A stretch of DNA of 64,000 nucleotides from Bacteroidota bacterium. GTDB lineage: Bacteria; Bacteroidota; Bacteroidia; UKL13-3. Positions 1-9,146 of the stretch are shown here, piece after piece. A program made the position numbers and the translations under genes. The notes below the pieces were generated by a model. The model was not told the origin of the DNA and searched no databases. It saw nothing but the letters and a program-made list of their open reading frames with translations. Location: the NCBI GenBank assembly GCA_027487835.1, contig JAIYCU010000044.1:1-64000 (forward strand), given 5' to 3'. The number at the start of each line of letters is the position of its first letter. The first letter of the stretch is position 1.

Positions 1-492
1 ACAGGCGCTTCACATGTAACTGGTGAAGGCCACGGAAATTTCTTGTTGTATAATAACCTTGGTAAAAACCAATTGCCAGATTATAGAAAATTATATTACG
101 ATGTTTTGTTTAAATTTAAAGGTTTTTCTTTGTTAGCAGAGTATGCCATTGCCACAGCTAAAATGCCCGAAATAGCGTATTCAAATACAGCAGGATTAAA
201 CCGACTTGAACAAACACAAATCAGTGAGTATTTGGCCTTGGGAAGAGGTTTTAATACTCATGCAAGTTATGTGTTTCGTAAAAAATATGGCATTGATGTT
301 CGGTATGCTACAACCACAAGAGAGTTTAGTGCAAATGAAAATTCTGTCATAAAAGACCAGCAAGAACTAACTTATGGCATTACCAAATATGTGCAAGCAA
401 ACCATCTTAAAATCAATGCTTCATTAACTCATTTAACAGTTGGTTCAAACCGTACCTTACTTGGAGCCTTGTTTGTGCAATTGGTGTTTTAA
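1..492 (+). CDS. Outer-membrane porin, C-terminal part (5' end outside window)
   Basis: The reading frame is open from the first base, so this is the last 163 codons of a longer gene. The protein shows alternating polar/aromatic strands (LLAEYAIATAK, HASYVFRKKYGIDVRYATTT, LKINASLTHLTVG) and ends in LVF, as expected for the last strand of an outer-membrane beta-barrel with terminal Phe. It resembles the C-terminus of phosphate-selective-porin-like proteins (OprO/OprP) of Bacteroidota; the exact substrate cannot be judged. It stops 9 bases before the dicarboxylate symporter gene, so the two probably form an operon for uptake across both membranes. Confidence 0.6.
   Translation, partial: TGASHVTGEGHGNFLLYNNLGKNQLPDYRKLYYDVLFKFKGFSLLAEYAIATAKMPEIAYSNTAGLNRLEQTQISEYLALGRGFNTHASYVFRKKYGIDVRYATTTREFSANENSVIKDQQELTYGITKYVQANHLKINASLTHLTVGSNRTLLGALFVQLVF
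442..451. repeat. GGTTCAAACC word, copy 1
   Basis: Exact copy of the iterated 10-bp word, inside the porin gene, read as G-S-N-R. Confidence 0.85.
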
Positions 493-501
493 GTTTTTGA
501 C

Positions 502-1713
502 ATGCTAAACAAAATAAAAGGCTTATTTAGCCACCTTACTTTTTATGTGGTAATTGCAATAGTTTCGGGTGTTTTGCTTGGGCATTACTACCCGCAACAA
601 GGATTGCAATTAGAGTTTATTGGTAGCTATTTCATCAAAGTCATTAAGCTATTTATTCCACCCATTATTTTCTTTACCATCGTTTTGGGAATTTGTTACA
701 TGGGCGATTTAAAAAAGGTAGGTAAGATTGGATTAAAAGCCTTAATTTATTTTGAGATTATTTCTACCTTTTCTTTGGCCATTGGGATTGCAGTAGCATT
801 AATCATGAAGCCAGGAAACATTGATAGAACCAAGATTCCAATTGGCGATGTTTCAAAGTTTACAGCGCAAGGCAAAGTGCCTTTTAGTTGGTTAAATTTT
901 TTACAATCCAATATTACTATTCAAATTTTATTAGTTGCTATTGTTGTTGGTATCGTTTTGAACCTATTCTCTCGCAAAGACCCAATCATCAAAGCATTTA
1001 CCTATACCTCAAAGAAGGTTTTTTTATTGCTAAAGTTTGTGATGTATTTTGCGCCTGTTGCAGCCTTTGGCGCCATGGCTTTTACGGTTGCAAAATTTGG
1101 TTTGCATACTTTAATTCCTTTGGGTAAACTCATGTTGAGTGTTTATCTCACCATGGCCATATTTATCTTTTTGGTATTGGGTGCCATCATGAAGTACTAC
1201 GGCCTAAGTAATTGGAAGTTTCTTAAATACATTAAAGAAGAAATATTGGTGGTATTAGGAACTTCTTCTTCTGAATCTGCTTTGCCTAGTATTATGCATA
1301 AATTGGAACAAGCAGGATGTAAAAAAACTATTGTAGGATTGGTTATTCCAGTAGGATATTCCTTTAACCTTGATGGTACTTCAATTTACCTTTCAATGGC
1401 AACCATTTTTTTGGCTCAAATCTATAATGTGCCACTTAGTTTGGGAGAAATTTTAATGATGTTAGGCATCCTTATGATTACCTCTAAAGGCGCGGCAGGC
1501 GTTACGGGAAGTGGTTTTGTGGTGCTTGCTTCTACACTCGCTTCAATGGGAACTATTCCATTAGAAGGATTGGGCTTTTTGTGGGGTGTAGATAAGTTTA
1601 TGAGCGAAGGAAGGTCGATTACCAACTTAATTGGAAATGCAGTGGCAACCCTTGTAATTGCTAAAAACGAAAATGAGTTTGATGAACAAACTTTTAAAGA
1701 GGTAGTCGGCTAG
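502..1713 (+). CDS. Dicarboxylate/amino acid:cation symporter (DctA/GltP family)
   Basis: 403-residue inner-membrane protein, slightly shorter than E. coli DctA. It has many hydrophobic segments, the serine-rich re-entrant motif TSSSESALP (254-262), the NLDGT motif (289-293), the second re-entrant loop SKGAAGVTGSG (about 328-338), and D364, R371 and N375 in the last transport helix. The family moves C4-dicarboxylates or acidic amino acids with Na+ or H+. The substrate cannot be settled from sequence. It directly follows the porin fragment and ends at a strong bidirectional terminator. Confidence 0.9.
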   Translation: MLNKIKGLFSHLTFYVVIAIVSGVLLGHYYPQQGLQLEFIGSYFIKVIKLFIPPIIFFTIVLGICYMGDLKKVGKIGLKALIYFEIISTFSLAIGIAVALIMKPGNIDRTKIPIGDVSKFTAQGKVPFSWLNFLQSNITIQILLVAIVVGIVLNLFSRKDPIIKAFTYTSKKVFLLLKFVMYFAPVAAFGAMAFTVAKFGLHTLIPLGKLMLSVYLTMAIFIFLVLGAIMKYYGLSNWKFLKYIKEEILVVLGTSSSESALPSIMHKLEQAGCKKTIVGLVIPVGYSFNLDGTSIYLSMATIFLAQIYNVPLSLGEILMMLGILMITSKGAAGVTGSGFVVLASTLASMGTIPLEGLGFLWGVDKFMSEGRSITNLIGNAVATLVIAKNENEFDEQTFKEVVG

Positions 1714-1736
1714 ATCTACTAATTTCTAACGTATAA

Positions 1737-1770
1737 AAAAACGACTAATCTTTTCAGATTAGTCGTTTTT
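1737..1770. terminator. Bidirectional intrinsic terminator
   Basis: Stem AACGACTAATCT / AGATTAGTCGTT with a TTTC loop, extended by A:T pairs and flanked by A6 and T5 runs. It sits between two convergent genes and can serve both the symporter and the T9SS cargo gene. Confidence 0.9.
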
Positions 1771-1775
1771 ATTTT

Positions 1776-1785
1776 GGTTTGAACC
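1776..1785. repeat. GGTTTGAACC word, copy 2
   Basis: Intergenic copy between the terminator and the end of the T9SS cargo gene; flanks are TT and AA. Confidence 0.85.
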
Positions 1786-1790
1786 AAATG

Positions 1791-3080
1791 TTAATTCGTT
1801 TTTATTATACGCTTAGTGATAACTGCATCACCTTGGTAAATTTTAATAAAATAGATACCATTTAATAATTCTTTTGCATCTATTTTAGCAACATTGCTTT
1901 GTAAGTTTTCGCTTAACACAATCTTACCTTGAATATCCACTACCTCTGCACGAGTGATTGTGGCATTGGTTGTAATTTCGATATAATCATTAAAAGGATT
2001 AGGCGTTAAATTAGTTTCTGTATTGGTGTTATTAACTGAAACAACATGCGAGTAAGTTGATTTGCCATCAAAATCTATTTGATTTAATCTATAGAATGCG
2101 TTTGCATTACTGTGATGTTCAAAGTGATACTTTTGAGTTGTTTTTGAATTCCCAACACCTTCTGCAAATCCAATGGTTTCAAAATTAATTCCGTCTTGGC
2201 TACTTTCGATTTCAAATCCTTTGTTGTTGATTTCGGAAGCGGTTGTCCAAGTTAATAGGGTGGTTTGATGCTCTGTTATTTGACCTTCAAAAGAGGTTAA
2301 ATTTACTGGCAATGCTGAGTTGGCCCATGAGTTAGAAACGCGGATTCCGTCAATTGTTCCAACCATGGTGCTTCCAGTTGGATGTTGCCTAATGGCAACT
2401 GCGTTTATTCTAGCTAAATCACCGGCAGTGACGTCTACAGCAATTACTTGTGCAGTAGTAGGTTCAGTTGAAGGAACACCACTTGTGAAAATATAGCATC
2501 TAACAGAATCTTGCGCTAACGGGTCAAAGGTGTATTTCATCACAACAAGAATTGGTGTATTTAAAGGGTAATCTACGCTTGAATAGGCCGGCGTAGAGGT
2601 AGCTGATTTGCCTAAGCCAATGTTAAAAGTATTAGCAACAGATCCATTTCTAATAAATTGTCTGCCTCTAAATGCAGTCATAAAACTTGTATCTAATAAG
2701 TGAAAGAAATATGCATCAGAACTTCCTGCGCCACCTGCGTTTGAAATATTTAGTAAATAGGAGATATAAACACTACCTGTATTAAATGAGGTTGTAACTC
2801 TATTAACATCTTCTGCAAATCCGGTAGCAAATGTAAATCCGGCTGAACCTCCAATGCCAGAAGATGAATATCCTGCATAACTCAAGGAAGTTCCTTTGTA
2901 AGTAACTGGTCCAGTAGTTCCGCTATGTCTTCTCCAAACATTGCCACCACGAGCAGGATTGGTAAGCGTGTCTGCACTTGTGCCAGAAATAGCGCCATAG
3001 TCAAAGTTTTCAATGGTCATTTGTGCGTTCAAATTCATTGAAAGCACTAGTAAAATAAAAGGTAAAATAATTCTTTTCAT
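1791..3080 (-). CDS. Secreted protein with T9SS type A C-terminal sorting domain
   Basis: 429 residues. A Sec signal peptide (about residues 1-19, MKRIILPFILLVLSMNLNA) precedes a region rich in G, S and T. Residues about 255-340 (LPVNLTSFEGQ... TTLLTWTTASEINNKGFEIE) match the fibronectin-like segment common before sorting domains. The last 80 residues (NLTPNPFNDYIEI... GIYFIKIY... KRIIK) are a typical por-secretion tail. The protein should be exported by Sec and then by T9SS to the surface. The N-terminal 230 residues have no function I can name. It follows a lipoprotein hydrolase gene by 21 bases on the same strand. Confidence 0.85.
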   Translation of the reverse strand: MKRIILPFILLVLSMNLNAQMTIENFDYGAISGTSADTLTNPARGGNVWRRHSGTTGPVTYKGTSLSYAGYSSSGIGGSAGFTFATGFAEDVNRVTTSFNTGSVYISYLLNISNAGGAGSSDAYFFHLLDTSFMTAFRGRQFIRNGSVANTFNIGLGKSATSTPAYSSVDYPLNTPILVVMKYTFDPLAQDSVRCYIFTSGVPSTEPTTAQVIAVDVTAGDLARINAVAIRQHPTGSTMVGTIDGIRVSNSWANSALPVNLTSFEGQITEHQTTLLTWTTASEINNKGFEIESSQDGINFETIGFAEGVGNSKTTQKYHFEHHSNANAFYRLNQIDFDGKSTYSHVVSVNNTNTETNLTPNPFNDYIEITTNATITRAEVVDIQGKIVLSENLQSNVAKIDAKELLNGIYFIKIYQGDAVITKRIIKTN

Positions 3081-3101
3081 ATACGTTTTTTTAAATTTAA
3101 T

Positions 3102-4049
3102 TTATTGATATAAATAAATAGCCGCCGCATTTGAGGTGCCTATAAAATCATGGGCTATGCCTTGCAGCGAATAGTACCTCCAATTAAAAGCAGCACCCTG
3201 TTGAGTTGCGGCTAAGCGTGACTGCGTGTAAAAATATTGTGCTCGCTCCAATCGGTTCAAACCTTGTTTATCTACAATTTCATTGTGCCTTAGGTCGGCA
3301 GAATTTGGATCTATATCTTTTGAACCAATAAGTATAAACACCTTTTTATTGAATAGGTTTTTGTAGGAAGAAAATTCAACAGGGCTTTTTTTGGTTCCGT
3401 AGGGGAAATCTATTGAAGGATCGAACATCGTATACCAACCTGCTGCTGCTGAAACTAGTCTATTAACCCGCGCCAATGGCTTGTAAAGCAAAAAACGGTG
3501 TGCAAATTGTCCGCCTGCAGAATGTCCAAATACATCATAAGTATTGAGAGAACTGCCTATTTTAAGCTTCATGAAGTCGAATATTGGCTCTATCACCGAG
3601 AAGGTCCAAATACTTTCTGCATTAAGGCTGCTTGCACTTGGGTTGTCACCATCTACAAATACATTTCCTAAATTGTAACTATCCGCTGTTGGAAAAAATT
3701 GTTCACTAAACTGTGGGGCAATTATTATAAAACCAAATTTATTTGCATTGGCTATCATCGCGTCCCTGCTAAATTTCGCATCTCTATCGGTTCCATGAAG
3801 TACAAATAATATTGGTGTTAAATTAGTTGCATTGGCTGGAATATGGTAAAAAAGTTGAATGGGCTTGTCCTTTAAAGGTGCATATTCGCTAAAGGCAATG
3901 TCTGCAGTGCCCTTTATTTTACTAGGTATTTCGCTAGTGTCAATTTTTACTTTATCAGGTACCTTGGATTCTTCTTGTTTGCAAGCCGCAATACAAGAAA
4001 GCATTAGGAAGGATATAAGCGCAAAAGCCAGTTGACTTTTTCCATTCAT
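3102..4049 (-). CDS. Lipoprotein alpha/beta hydrolase (esterase-like)
   Basis: 315 residues. The signal peptide ends in a lipobox at CIAAC (C23), so the protein is probably membrane-anchored. The alpha/beta-hydrolase core shows the oxyanion strand ILFVLHGTD (about 80-88), the nucleophile elbow GHSAGG (S177), a likely acid at SKDIDP (about 245) and a late histidine at GIAHDF. It resembles PHB-depolymerase-like or prolyl-oligopeptidase-like esterases. The substrate is unknown. It lies upstream of the T9SS cargo gene on the same strand, so the two are probably co-transcribed. Confidence 0.75.
   Translation of the reverse strand: MNGKSQLAFALISFLMLSCIAACKQEESKVPDKVKIDTSEIPSKIKGTADIAFSEYAPLKDKPIQLFYHIPANATNLTPILFVLHGTDRDAKFSRDAMIANANKFGFIIIAPQFSEQFFPTADSYNLGNVFVDGDNPSASSLNAESIWTFSVIEPIFDFMKLKIGSSLNTYDVFGHSAGGQFAHRFLLYKPLARVNRLVSAAAGWYTMFDPSIDFPYGTKKSPVEFSSYKNLFNKKVFILIGSKDIDPNSADLRHNEIVDKQGLNRLERAQYFYTQSRLAATQQGAAFNWRYYSLQGIAHDFIGTSNAAAIYLYQ
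3254..3263. repeat. GGTTCAAACC word, copy 3
   Basis: Inside the esterase gene; the coding strand reads Q-G-L-N-R. Confidence 0.85.
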
Positions 4050-4241
4050 TTTGTAAAATTAAGCGTTTAATAGGTTTCAATAAACATACCAATAATAATT
4101 TAATTGGCATACCAAAATTGATTTTATTTTATCGAGATTGTGTGATTTATGCAAACTATTCAGGATAGTATGTAATGCTATAACTCTTGTAGATTGAGAA
4201 TTTTGAGGCGTGAAAATACATTCACAATTAATTCCTTTCAC

Positions 4242-5249
4242 ATGAAAAAAATATTTCTTCAGTTTATATTTTTATCGGCCTTGGTTTGTTCCTATAAATT
4301 AAACTACGGACAAGCACCTAGCCTTGGCACCACCTCCAATTTTGCAATATTCACTGGTTCTGGAGCGGTAACAAATGTTGGTATTTCGCAAATTACAGGG
4401 CACGTTGGCTCTAATGTAGGTGCAGGCACCAATTTTGGAAATGTTAACGGGGTTATGCACTCGCAAAATGCAACAACTGCAGCTTGTGCTGCAGATTTAT
4501 TGACCGCTGCAAGTCAGATTACCAGTGCAACTAATACCTTTTTTCCTTCTTCCTCCTTAGGTAATGGCGATACTTTAACAGCTGGCGTATATTCAATTGC
4601 AGCAGCAGCAACGCTAAGTTCAACTTTATATCTAAATGCACAAGGCAATCCTAATGCTGTTTTTATTTTTAAAATAGGGGGCACCTTTGCTACAAATGCC
4701 AATGCTAAGGTTCGCTTGATTAATGGTGCTCAAGCCTGTAAGGTATTTTGGAAAATAGATGGTGCTGTAACCATGGCTTCTGGAACGTATATGAGGGGAA
4801 CTGTTATTGCAAATAATGCGGCCATTAGCATGGCAACAGGCGATACCCTTGAAGGAAGAATACTATCTACCTCTGGTGCTATTGCAGTAAGTGGCGTTAT
4901 GGTTTATACGCCTATTGGTTGCGGAAGTCCTTATTTAACAGGCCCGATTGCTCCTAATTTAGCAAGTACCGCTGTTTATACCTTCTTATCTGGTATTGGT
5001 CCTGTTACAAATACAGGAACCTCTACAGTTGTAGGAGATGTTGGCACAAACCTCGGATTAACAACAGGCTTTAATCCCCTTTTAGTTACTGGTACAATTC
5101 ATCCAATTCCCGATGCCTCAACAAGTACAGCAGCCTCCGACTTAACTGCTGTTTACAACTATCTTAGTTTATTGCCATATGATATAGAATTATTATATCC
5201 GGCTCAATTTGGCAGAAATTATGAACCAATATCCAAAAATGGTGGTTGA
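4242..5249 (+). pseudogene. DUF3494 (ice-binding-protein-like) gene, truncated in its second domain
   Basis: I start it at the ATG at 4242, which gives a signal peptide (MKKIFLQFIFLSALVCSYKL...GQ); an upstream in-frame ATG at 4194 adds 16 unlikely residues. Residues about 22-225 form one complete DUF3494 domain (LGTTSNFAIFTGSGAVTN..., NAVFIFKIGG, FWKIDGAVTMASGTYMRGTVIANNAAI). A second repeat starts near residue 235 and runs as far as PYDIELLYPAQFG, then breaks off about 60 residues in. The frame runs out of phase into an OmpA-like segment. DUF3494 proteins bind ice or act as adhesins; whether this one still works is doubtful. Confidence 0.75.
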
Positions 5250-5496
5250 AGTACATTCTTATACAGATTGCAGGGCAAGTGAGGGATATAATCAATTGCT
5301 TTCAGATCGCAGGGCTCAAACAACCTTAAAGTATATCAAGAAAAATATTTCAAAACCTTCGCGTATAAGTGGCAAGGGTTATGGTGAAACCAAATTATCT
5401 ATTAATTGTCCTTGCGAAAACAATAATATCACAAATTGCACGGATGAGGAATACAAGGCCCAACGAAATACTGAATTTATCATTATCTCTCAATAA
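5203..5496 (+). pseudogene. OmpA-like C-terminal domain remnant
   Basis: Beginning at LNLAEIMNQYP, this frame encodes the C-terminal half of an OmpA peptidoglycan-binding domain: MVVEVHSYTDCRASEGYN, LSDRRAQ, GKGYGETK, and a final RNTEFIII. The typical start of the domain and any upstream gene are missing, and an in-frame stop at 5185 precedes it. It abuts the truncated DUF3494 frame at about 5205-5213, one frame away, which suggests that a deletion joined two genes. It could be expressed only after a frameshift. Confidence 0.75.
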
Positions 5497-5559
5497 TGCT
5501 TATTAGTTGAATACATTCTTTATAGGTTCAACACAACTGATATTGAAAATATAAGTTCA

Positions 5560-5569
5560 GGTTTGAACC
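5560..5569. repeat. GGTTTGAACC word, copy 4
   Basis: Intergenic, just upstream of the terminator between the OmpA remnant and the next hydrolase. Confidence 0.85.
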
Positions 5570-5585
5570 TACTTAAAGCTTAGCA

Positions 5586-5615
5586 AAAGAGGCTATCTTA
5601 AAAGATAGTCTCTTT
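5586..5615. terminator. Intrinsic terminator between convergent genes
   Basis: Stem AAAGAGGCTATCTT / AAGATAGTCTCTTT with one G:T pair and a 2-base loop, A-rich on one side and T-rich on the other, so it can act in both directions. Confidence 0.85.
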
Positions 5616-5644
5616 GCATTTAAGATAGTATCAATTAGTTTGGG

Positions 5645-6502
5645 TTACCTGCTATTAATAAAACTATTAAAAGCTTCTTTGGCCATCGAATCTACAAACA
5701 GAGCGGCATGGCCAACGCCTTCCAGTTCTAAAAACTGTGCATTTTTACAGTTGGTACATGCTAAAACTTCTGCTTTAAATGTTGGCCAGGAATACATCTG
5801 AATCGGAGTGTCGTTTAGTCCTTGTACAAATAGTATATCAGATTTGAAACCTTTGGTGAAGTTTAGCAATGAACGTTGCATATAGGCACTAGGATTAGTG
5901 CTGGTGCTGCCATAGGTGTTTTTTAGTTGTGTGCAGGTAATACCTTTAGGGATATTTCCATTTTCTTCCAATTGACAACGATACACTAAGTTTAGTGGCC
6001 CAGGACCATTGGCAATAACGCCATTGGTTTGGTGTATGGTATTAAGCCTTGTCACCAAATAGCCACCTTGTGAATGGCCACATAAAAATATCTTTTTAAC
6101 TTTTACTCCTAAGGCATTGCTGGCCTCATTCTTAACCCAAAGTAAAGCAGCTTCTGCTTCACGAATATTGTCGCCCATGAGCAGATCTTCTTCTGGATAT
6201 GCCACACTTACTAGCATCATGTCTTTTCGGTCTAATAGCGATTTTGCCTTTTCTAATAAGGAAGTTGAAGCATCAAGAATTAAACTGTCAAAAATTACAG
6301 TGCCGTGAAACAAAATTAAAACATCAACTTCCTCAAGTGCAGGTTTATCAATTACCAAATCTACCTTAACTTGGTTATAGCTTATTGACTTTACTCCGAC
6401 AAAGGCCTCTGGCTTTTCTGGAGTATTGCTAGTCTTTGCCTCCTCTTTATGGCAAGAGAGAATTGAAGTAAGTAATAATATAAGTATAAGAATTTTTTGC
6501 AT
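5645..6502 (-). CDS. Lipoprotein alpha/beta hydrolase
   Basis: 285 residues with a lipoprotein signal (lipobox SILSC, C17). Hydrolase motifs are the oxyanion strand DVLILFHGT (about 60-68), the nucleophile elbow CGHSQGG (S144), an acid candidate in FVQGLNDTP, and a late histidine in GVGHAALF. It looks like a small prolyl-oligopeptidase/acetyl-xylan-esterase-like enzyme, but I cannot assign a substrate. It is the second esterase lipoprotein within 3.5 kb; the two share the fold but little sequence. The next gene upstream, an acyltransferase, ends 33 bases away on the same strand. Confidence 0.75.
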   Translation of the reverse strand: MQKILILILLLTSILSCHKEEAKTSNTPEKPEAFVGVKSISYNQVKVDLVIDKPALEEVDVLILFHGTVIFDSLILDASTSLLEKAKSLLDRKDMMLVSVAYPEEDLLMGDNIREAEAALLWVKNEASNALGVKVKKIFLCGHSQGGYLVTRLNTIHQTNGVIANGPGPLNLVYRCQLEENGNIPKGITCTQLKNTYGSTSTNPSAYMQRSLLNFTKGFKSDILFVQGLNDTPIQMYSWPTFKAEVLACTNCKNAQFLELEGVGHAALFVDSMAKEAFNSFINSR

Positions 6503-6535
6503 GATGGTTGAATGTTTTTAGAATTGTTATAACGT

Positions 6536-7579
6536 TTAAAGAGGTAGAGTGCTGCTAATTCTTTTTGAAATCTCAAAGAAATGTTTCCCAAATAATTTAT
6601 TTAAGCCATGCACCAAGCTAATGGATAATATTATAACCGCTATGGGTACCCAAAACGCTACAAATCCATTAAGTTTAAAAAACAATTGAAAGGCAATGGC
6701 TATTGGTAAGTGAAACAGATATATAAAATAGGTAGATTCTATTTGATAGCTTGAAAATTTCAGTTTGACAGTTTCCATTAAACGAATAAAAACGATACAA
6801 CCTGTAAAGGCACAAGTTCCAAAAAAGAAGGGTTGAAGCAAGAAGTCCAAAAAGGCTTTTTCGTGTTGTTGATAAGCCAAAATATAAAGGCCAGAAATTG
6901 ATAGGTTCAGCAAGAAAACCAAAGCCCAAATCCACCATTTCCCAAGGTTGCTGAAGTTAGTTTTATTGCGCCATACCATTCCTAATAAATAGTATCCAAA
7001 ATAATAGAAGAAGCTAGGTAGATTTATACTCAAATAAATTGGATTTCGAATCATGGCTTCTGAATTTATGCTTAAACCAAATACGAGGCATGCAATGGCA
7101 ATAAATGAATTCTTTACAGGAATAAAGTGAGCCAAAAAGGAGAATAGGATTAAGTAAAAGATAAACCAATAATGTGCCAATGGTAAGCCATGGATTTGTA
7201 AGTCTTGAGCAAACATGACAGCAGCCTTTCCAATAGCAGCCTCATTTGGGAAGGCATAACATGCTTTTAACAGGTAGAGTAATGGAATTGTAAAAATGGC
7301 TGAAAGTAAACTCGGAAAAAACAACCGTGATTTAACCCTTTGGTAAACACCTTTTAAACTGTTTGATTTATCCGAAGTAAAGTATCCTGATAGAAACATG
7401 AAAGCTTCCATTACAAAGGCATGTAAAACAAAAATGGTATAATCAAAAACTTTTGCATTTGGCTCTGATTGAAAGAACCACATGCCATGGTTGTATACCA
7501 TATATGGCACCAAACAATGAATGCAACACCGCATATAATTGCCAATTACTCTCGCGTTATTAAACGAATTAATTTGCAT
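6536..7579 (-). CDS. Integral membrane acyltransferase (acyltransferase-3/OpgC-like)
   Basis: 347 residues with about ten hydrophobic helices. The N-terminal RVIGNYMRCCIHCLVPYMVYNH and the EAFMFLSGYF segment match the membrane acyltransferase family, whose members usually carry a catalytic His in the first helix pair and move acyl groups onto sugars or peptidoglycan from the cytoplasmic side. The start overlaps the end of the GH3-like gene by 11 bases, so the two are translationally coupled. The acyl acceptor is unknown. Confidence 0.75.
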   Translation of the reverse strand: MQINSFNNARVIGNYMRCCIHCLVPYMVYNHGMWFFQSEPNAKVFDYTIFVLHAFVMEAFMFLSGYFTSDKSNSLKGVYQRVKSRLFFPSLLSAIFTIPLLYLLKACYAFPNEAAIGKAAVMFAQDLQIHGLPLAHYWFIFYLILFSFLAHFIPVKNSFIAIACLVFGLSINSEAMIRNPIYLSINLPSFFYYFGYYLLGMVWRNKTNFSNLGKWWIWALVFLLNLSISGLYILAYQQHEKAFLDFLLQPFFFGTCAFTGCIVFIRLMETVKLKFSSYQIESTYFIYLFHLPIAIAFQLFFKLNGFVAFWVPIAVIILSISLVHGLNKLFGKHFFEISKRISSTLPL

Positions 7580-8969
7580 GGGCAGGGTGAATTAGATTCA
7601 TGAAATAGGGCTCATTTACAGGAAGTACTAAAGGTATTTTAGACTGGGCATGCAGTTTGTTTTTGTTGGCTAAATATTGCATAAAGGTTGATTCATTAAG
7701 AGGAATCAATTTTGCACACAGCATGCCACTAGTGTTTAATCTATAATCTTTATAAGTAACGTTATTGTTGGCAATTATTTCATCTAATTTGGAATGGCTA
7801 ATTTCTATGCCTTTACTGGTACAAATAAACCAATAATGCCTGCACTCGTTACCGTTTTTATAGGGCAATATGGTAATAAATTTTATATCTGAATTTACTT
7901 CAGCAGATAATTGTAGTACAATCAATTGGATTTGTTCAGCAGTAACTAACTCTCCCATAATATTTATAGTGTCTGATACCCTTCCACTAAATTTAAAATG
8001 ATTTTCATTTATAAAAGAAATACAATCTCCAGTTTTGTATCTCCATAACCCAGTGTTTGTAGAAACTACTAATTGGTATCTAATGCCAGGAATTGGATTA
8101 TTGACCAATGTTTCATCTGGGTTGGTAGATAATAATTCAAAGAATAATCCTGATTTAAAATTTAACCTCATTCCAGGTTCATTTGGTAATTGGTAACCAT
8201 AAAACCCTTCAGTGGCAACAAAGGTCTCGAGAAATGGAATATCTCCCAAGGAACTTCTAAGCCCTGTTAAATAAGGTGTAATGTCCATTCCAGAATACAT
8301 ATAAAATTTACTATTGGGCCAAATGGATTTTAAGTCATGGCCATGCACTTTTTTCATACTTTCCGAAACCTGCATAATCCAATTGGGAAAGCCCGAAATA
8401 CCATATACATCCCAACTTGTAGCATGATCAGAGATATAATTTAATAATTCATTTAAGTTTAGGTTATTGGTTTTCGATAGATTGGGTACAATCCTGTTTT
8501 TAATATAGGATGGTGCCATGTTTAATGCATAAAAGGACATGTTATCGGCTACTAAACCCGCAGTTAGTTGATAGTCGGATTGAGACCCAATAAAGAAGGC
8601 CTTTTTAAATAGAATATCTTGGAAGTTAATTAATCCATTTTTTCTTAGAACATTCATGTATTTGATAAAGCTATTCCGATTGCTTTTCATAAATTCTTGC
8701 ATGATGGGAATATGCTTAGATCCATTTTTGTCGGTGCCAGAAGTTTTACCCAATAGGACAATTTTACCTGGCCAAGTTGATTGATAGGAATGTTCAAAAT
8801 CGCCCCAATATTGTTTATGGGATTGGTAATCTCCAATGGGAACCATTTGCTGAAAATCGTCTACCGATTTTATCTTAGAAAATTGATAGGTTCTTCCAAA
8901 ATCTGAATTGGCCCCTTTACTCAATAATTGGCTTAAGGTTATCTTTTGTTTTGTAATAAAGTTTGACAT
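7569..8969 (-). CDS. GH3-type acyl-adenylating (acid-amido synthetase-like) enzyme
   Basis: 466 residues from the ATG at 8969 (MSNFITKQ); a longer frame adds 14 residues. The adenylation motif 1 [17 protein letters not shown], a second ATP site [15 protein letters not shown], and the hinge [13 protein letters not shown] match the GH3 family. Plant members conjugate amino acids to carboxylic-acid hormones through an acyl-adenylate; bacterial members are poorly known. The strongly conserved frame and coupling to a membrane acyltransferase suggest that the activated acyl product is transferred onward, which is inference. Confidence 0.8.
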   Translation of the reverse strand: MSNFITKQKITLSQLLSKGANSDFGRTYQFSKIKSVDDFQQMVPIGDYQSHKQYWGDFEHSYQSTWPGKIVLLGKTSGTDKNGSKHIPIMQEFMKSNRNSFIKYMNVLRKNGLINFQDILFKKAFFIGSQSDYQLTAGLVADNMSFYALNMAPSYIKNRIVPNLSKTNNLNLNELLNYISDHATSWDVYGISGFPNWIMQVSESMKKVHGHDLKSIWPNSKFYMYSGMDITPYLTGLRSSLGDIPFLETFVATEGFYGYQLPNEPGMRLNFKSGLFFELLSTNPDETLVNNPIPGIRYQLVVSTNTGLWRYKTGDCISFINENHFKFSGRVSDTINIMGELVTAEQIQLIVLQLSAEVNSDIKFITILPYKNGNECRHYWFICTSKGIEISHSKLDEIIANNNVTYKDYRLNTSGMLCAKLIPLNESTFMQYLANKNKLHAQSKIPLVLPVNEPYFMNLIHPAHAN

Positions 8970-8999
8970 CAGTATATAAAAGCAATTAAAAGGCCTAGC

Positions 9000-9007
9000 C
9001 AAAAATA
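9000..9007 (-). promoter_or_regulatory. Putative -7 box for the GH3-like gene
   Basis: TATTTTTG on the minus strand fits TAnnTTTG, 31 bases upstream of the chosen start. No -33 box is obvious. Confidence 0.35.
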
Positions 9008-9060
9008 TCAAAGTTCATTCACATTTGGGCATATCAGCTACTTTACTTACCTTCGTTGCC

Positions 9061-9144
9061 GTGATTCAGCTAATTATTTTGAATCACCGCGGAATTGGTC
9101 ACCTGAGTTTTTTGAAATTGAGAGCCGTTTTCTGCTCTCATTTC
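9061..9144 (+). promoter_or_regulatory. Two-hairpin leader of the RhlE helicase gene
   Basis: The first stem pairs GTGATTCA (9061-9068) with TGAATCAC (9080-9087). The second pairs GAAAT-T-GAGAGC (9114-9125, one bulged T) with GCTCTCATTTC (9134-9144) and ends two bases before the ATG. A hairpin that close to the start could limit initiation; RNA-helicase genes are often autoregulated through their leaders. Regulation here is inference. Confidence 0.45.
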
Positions 9145-9146
9145 TT

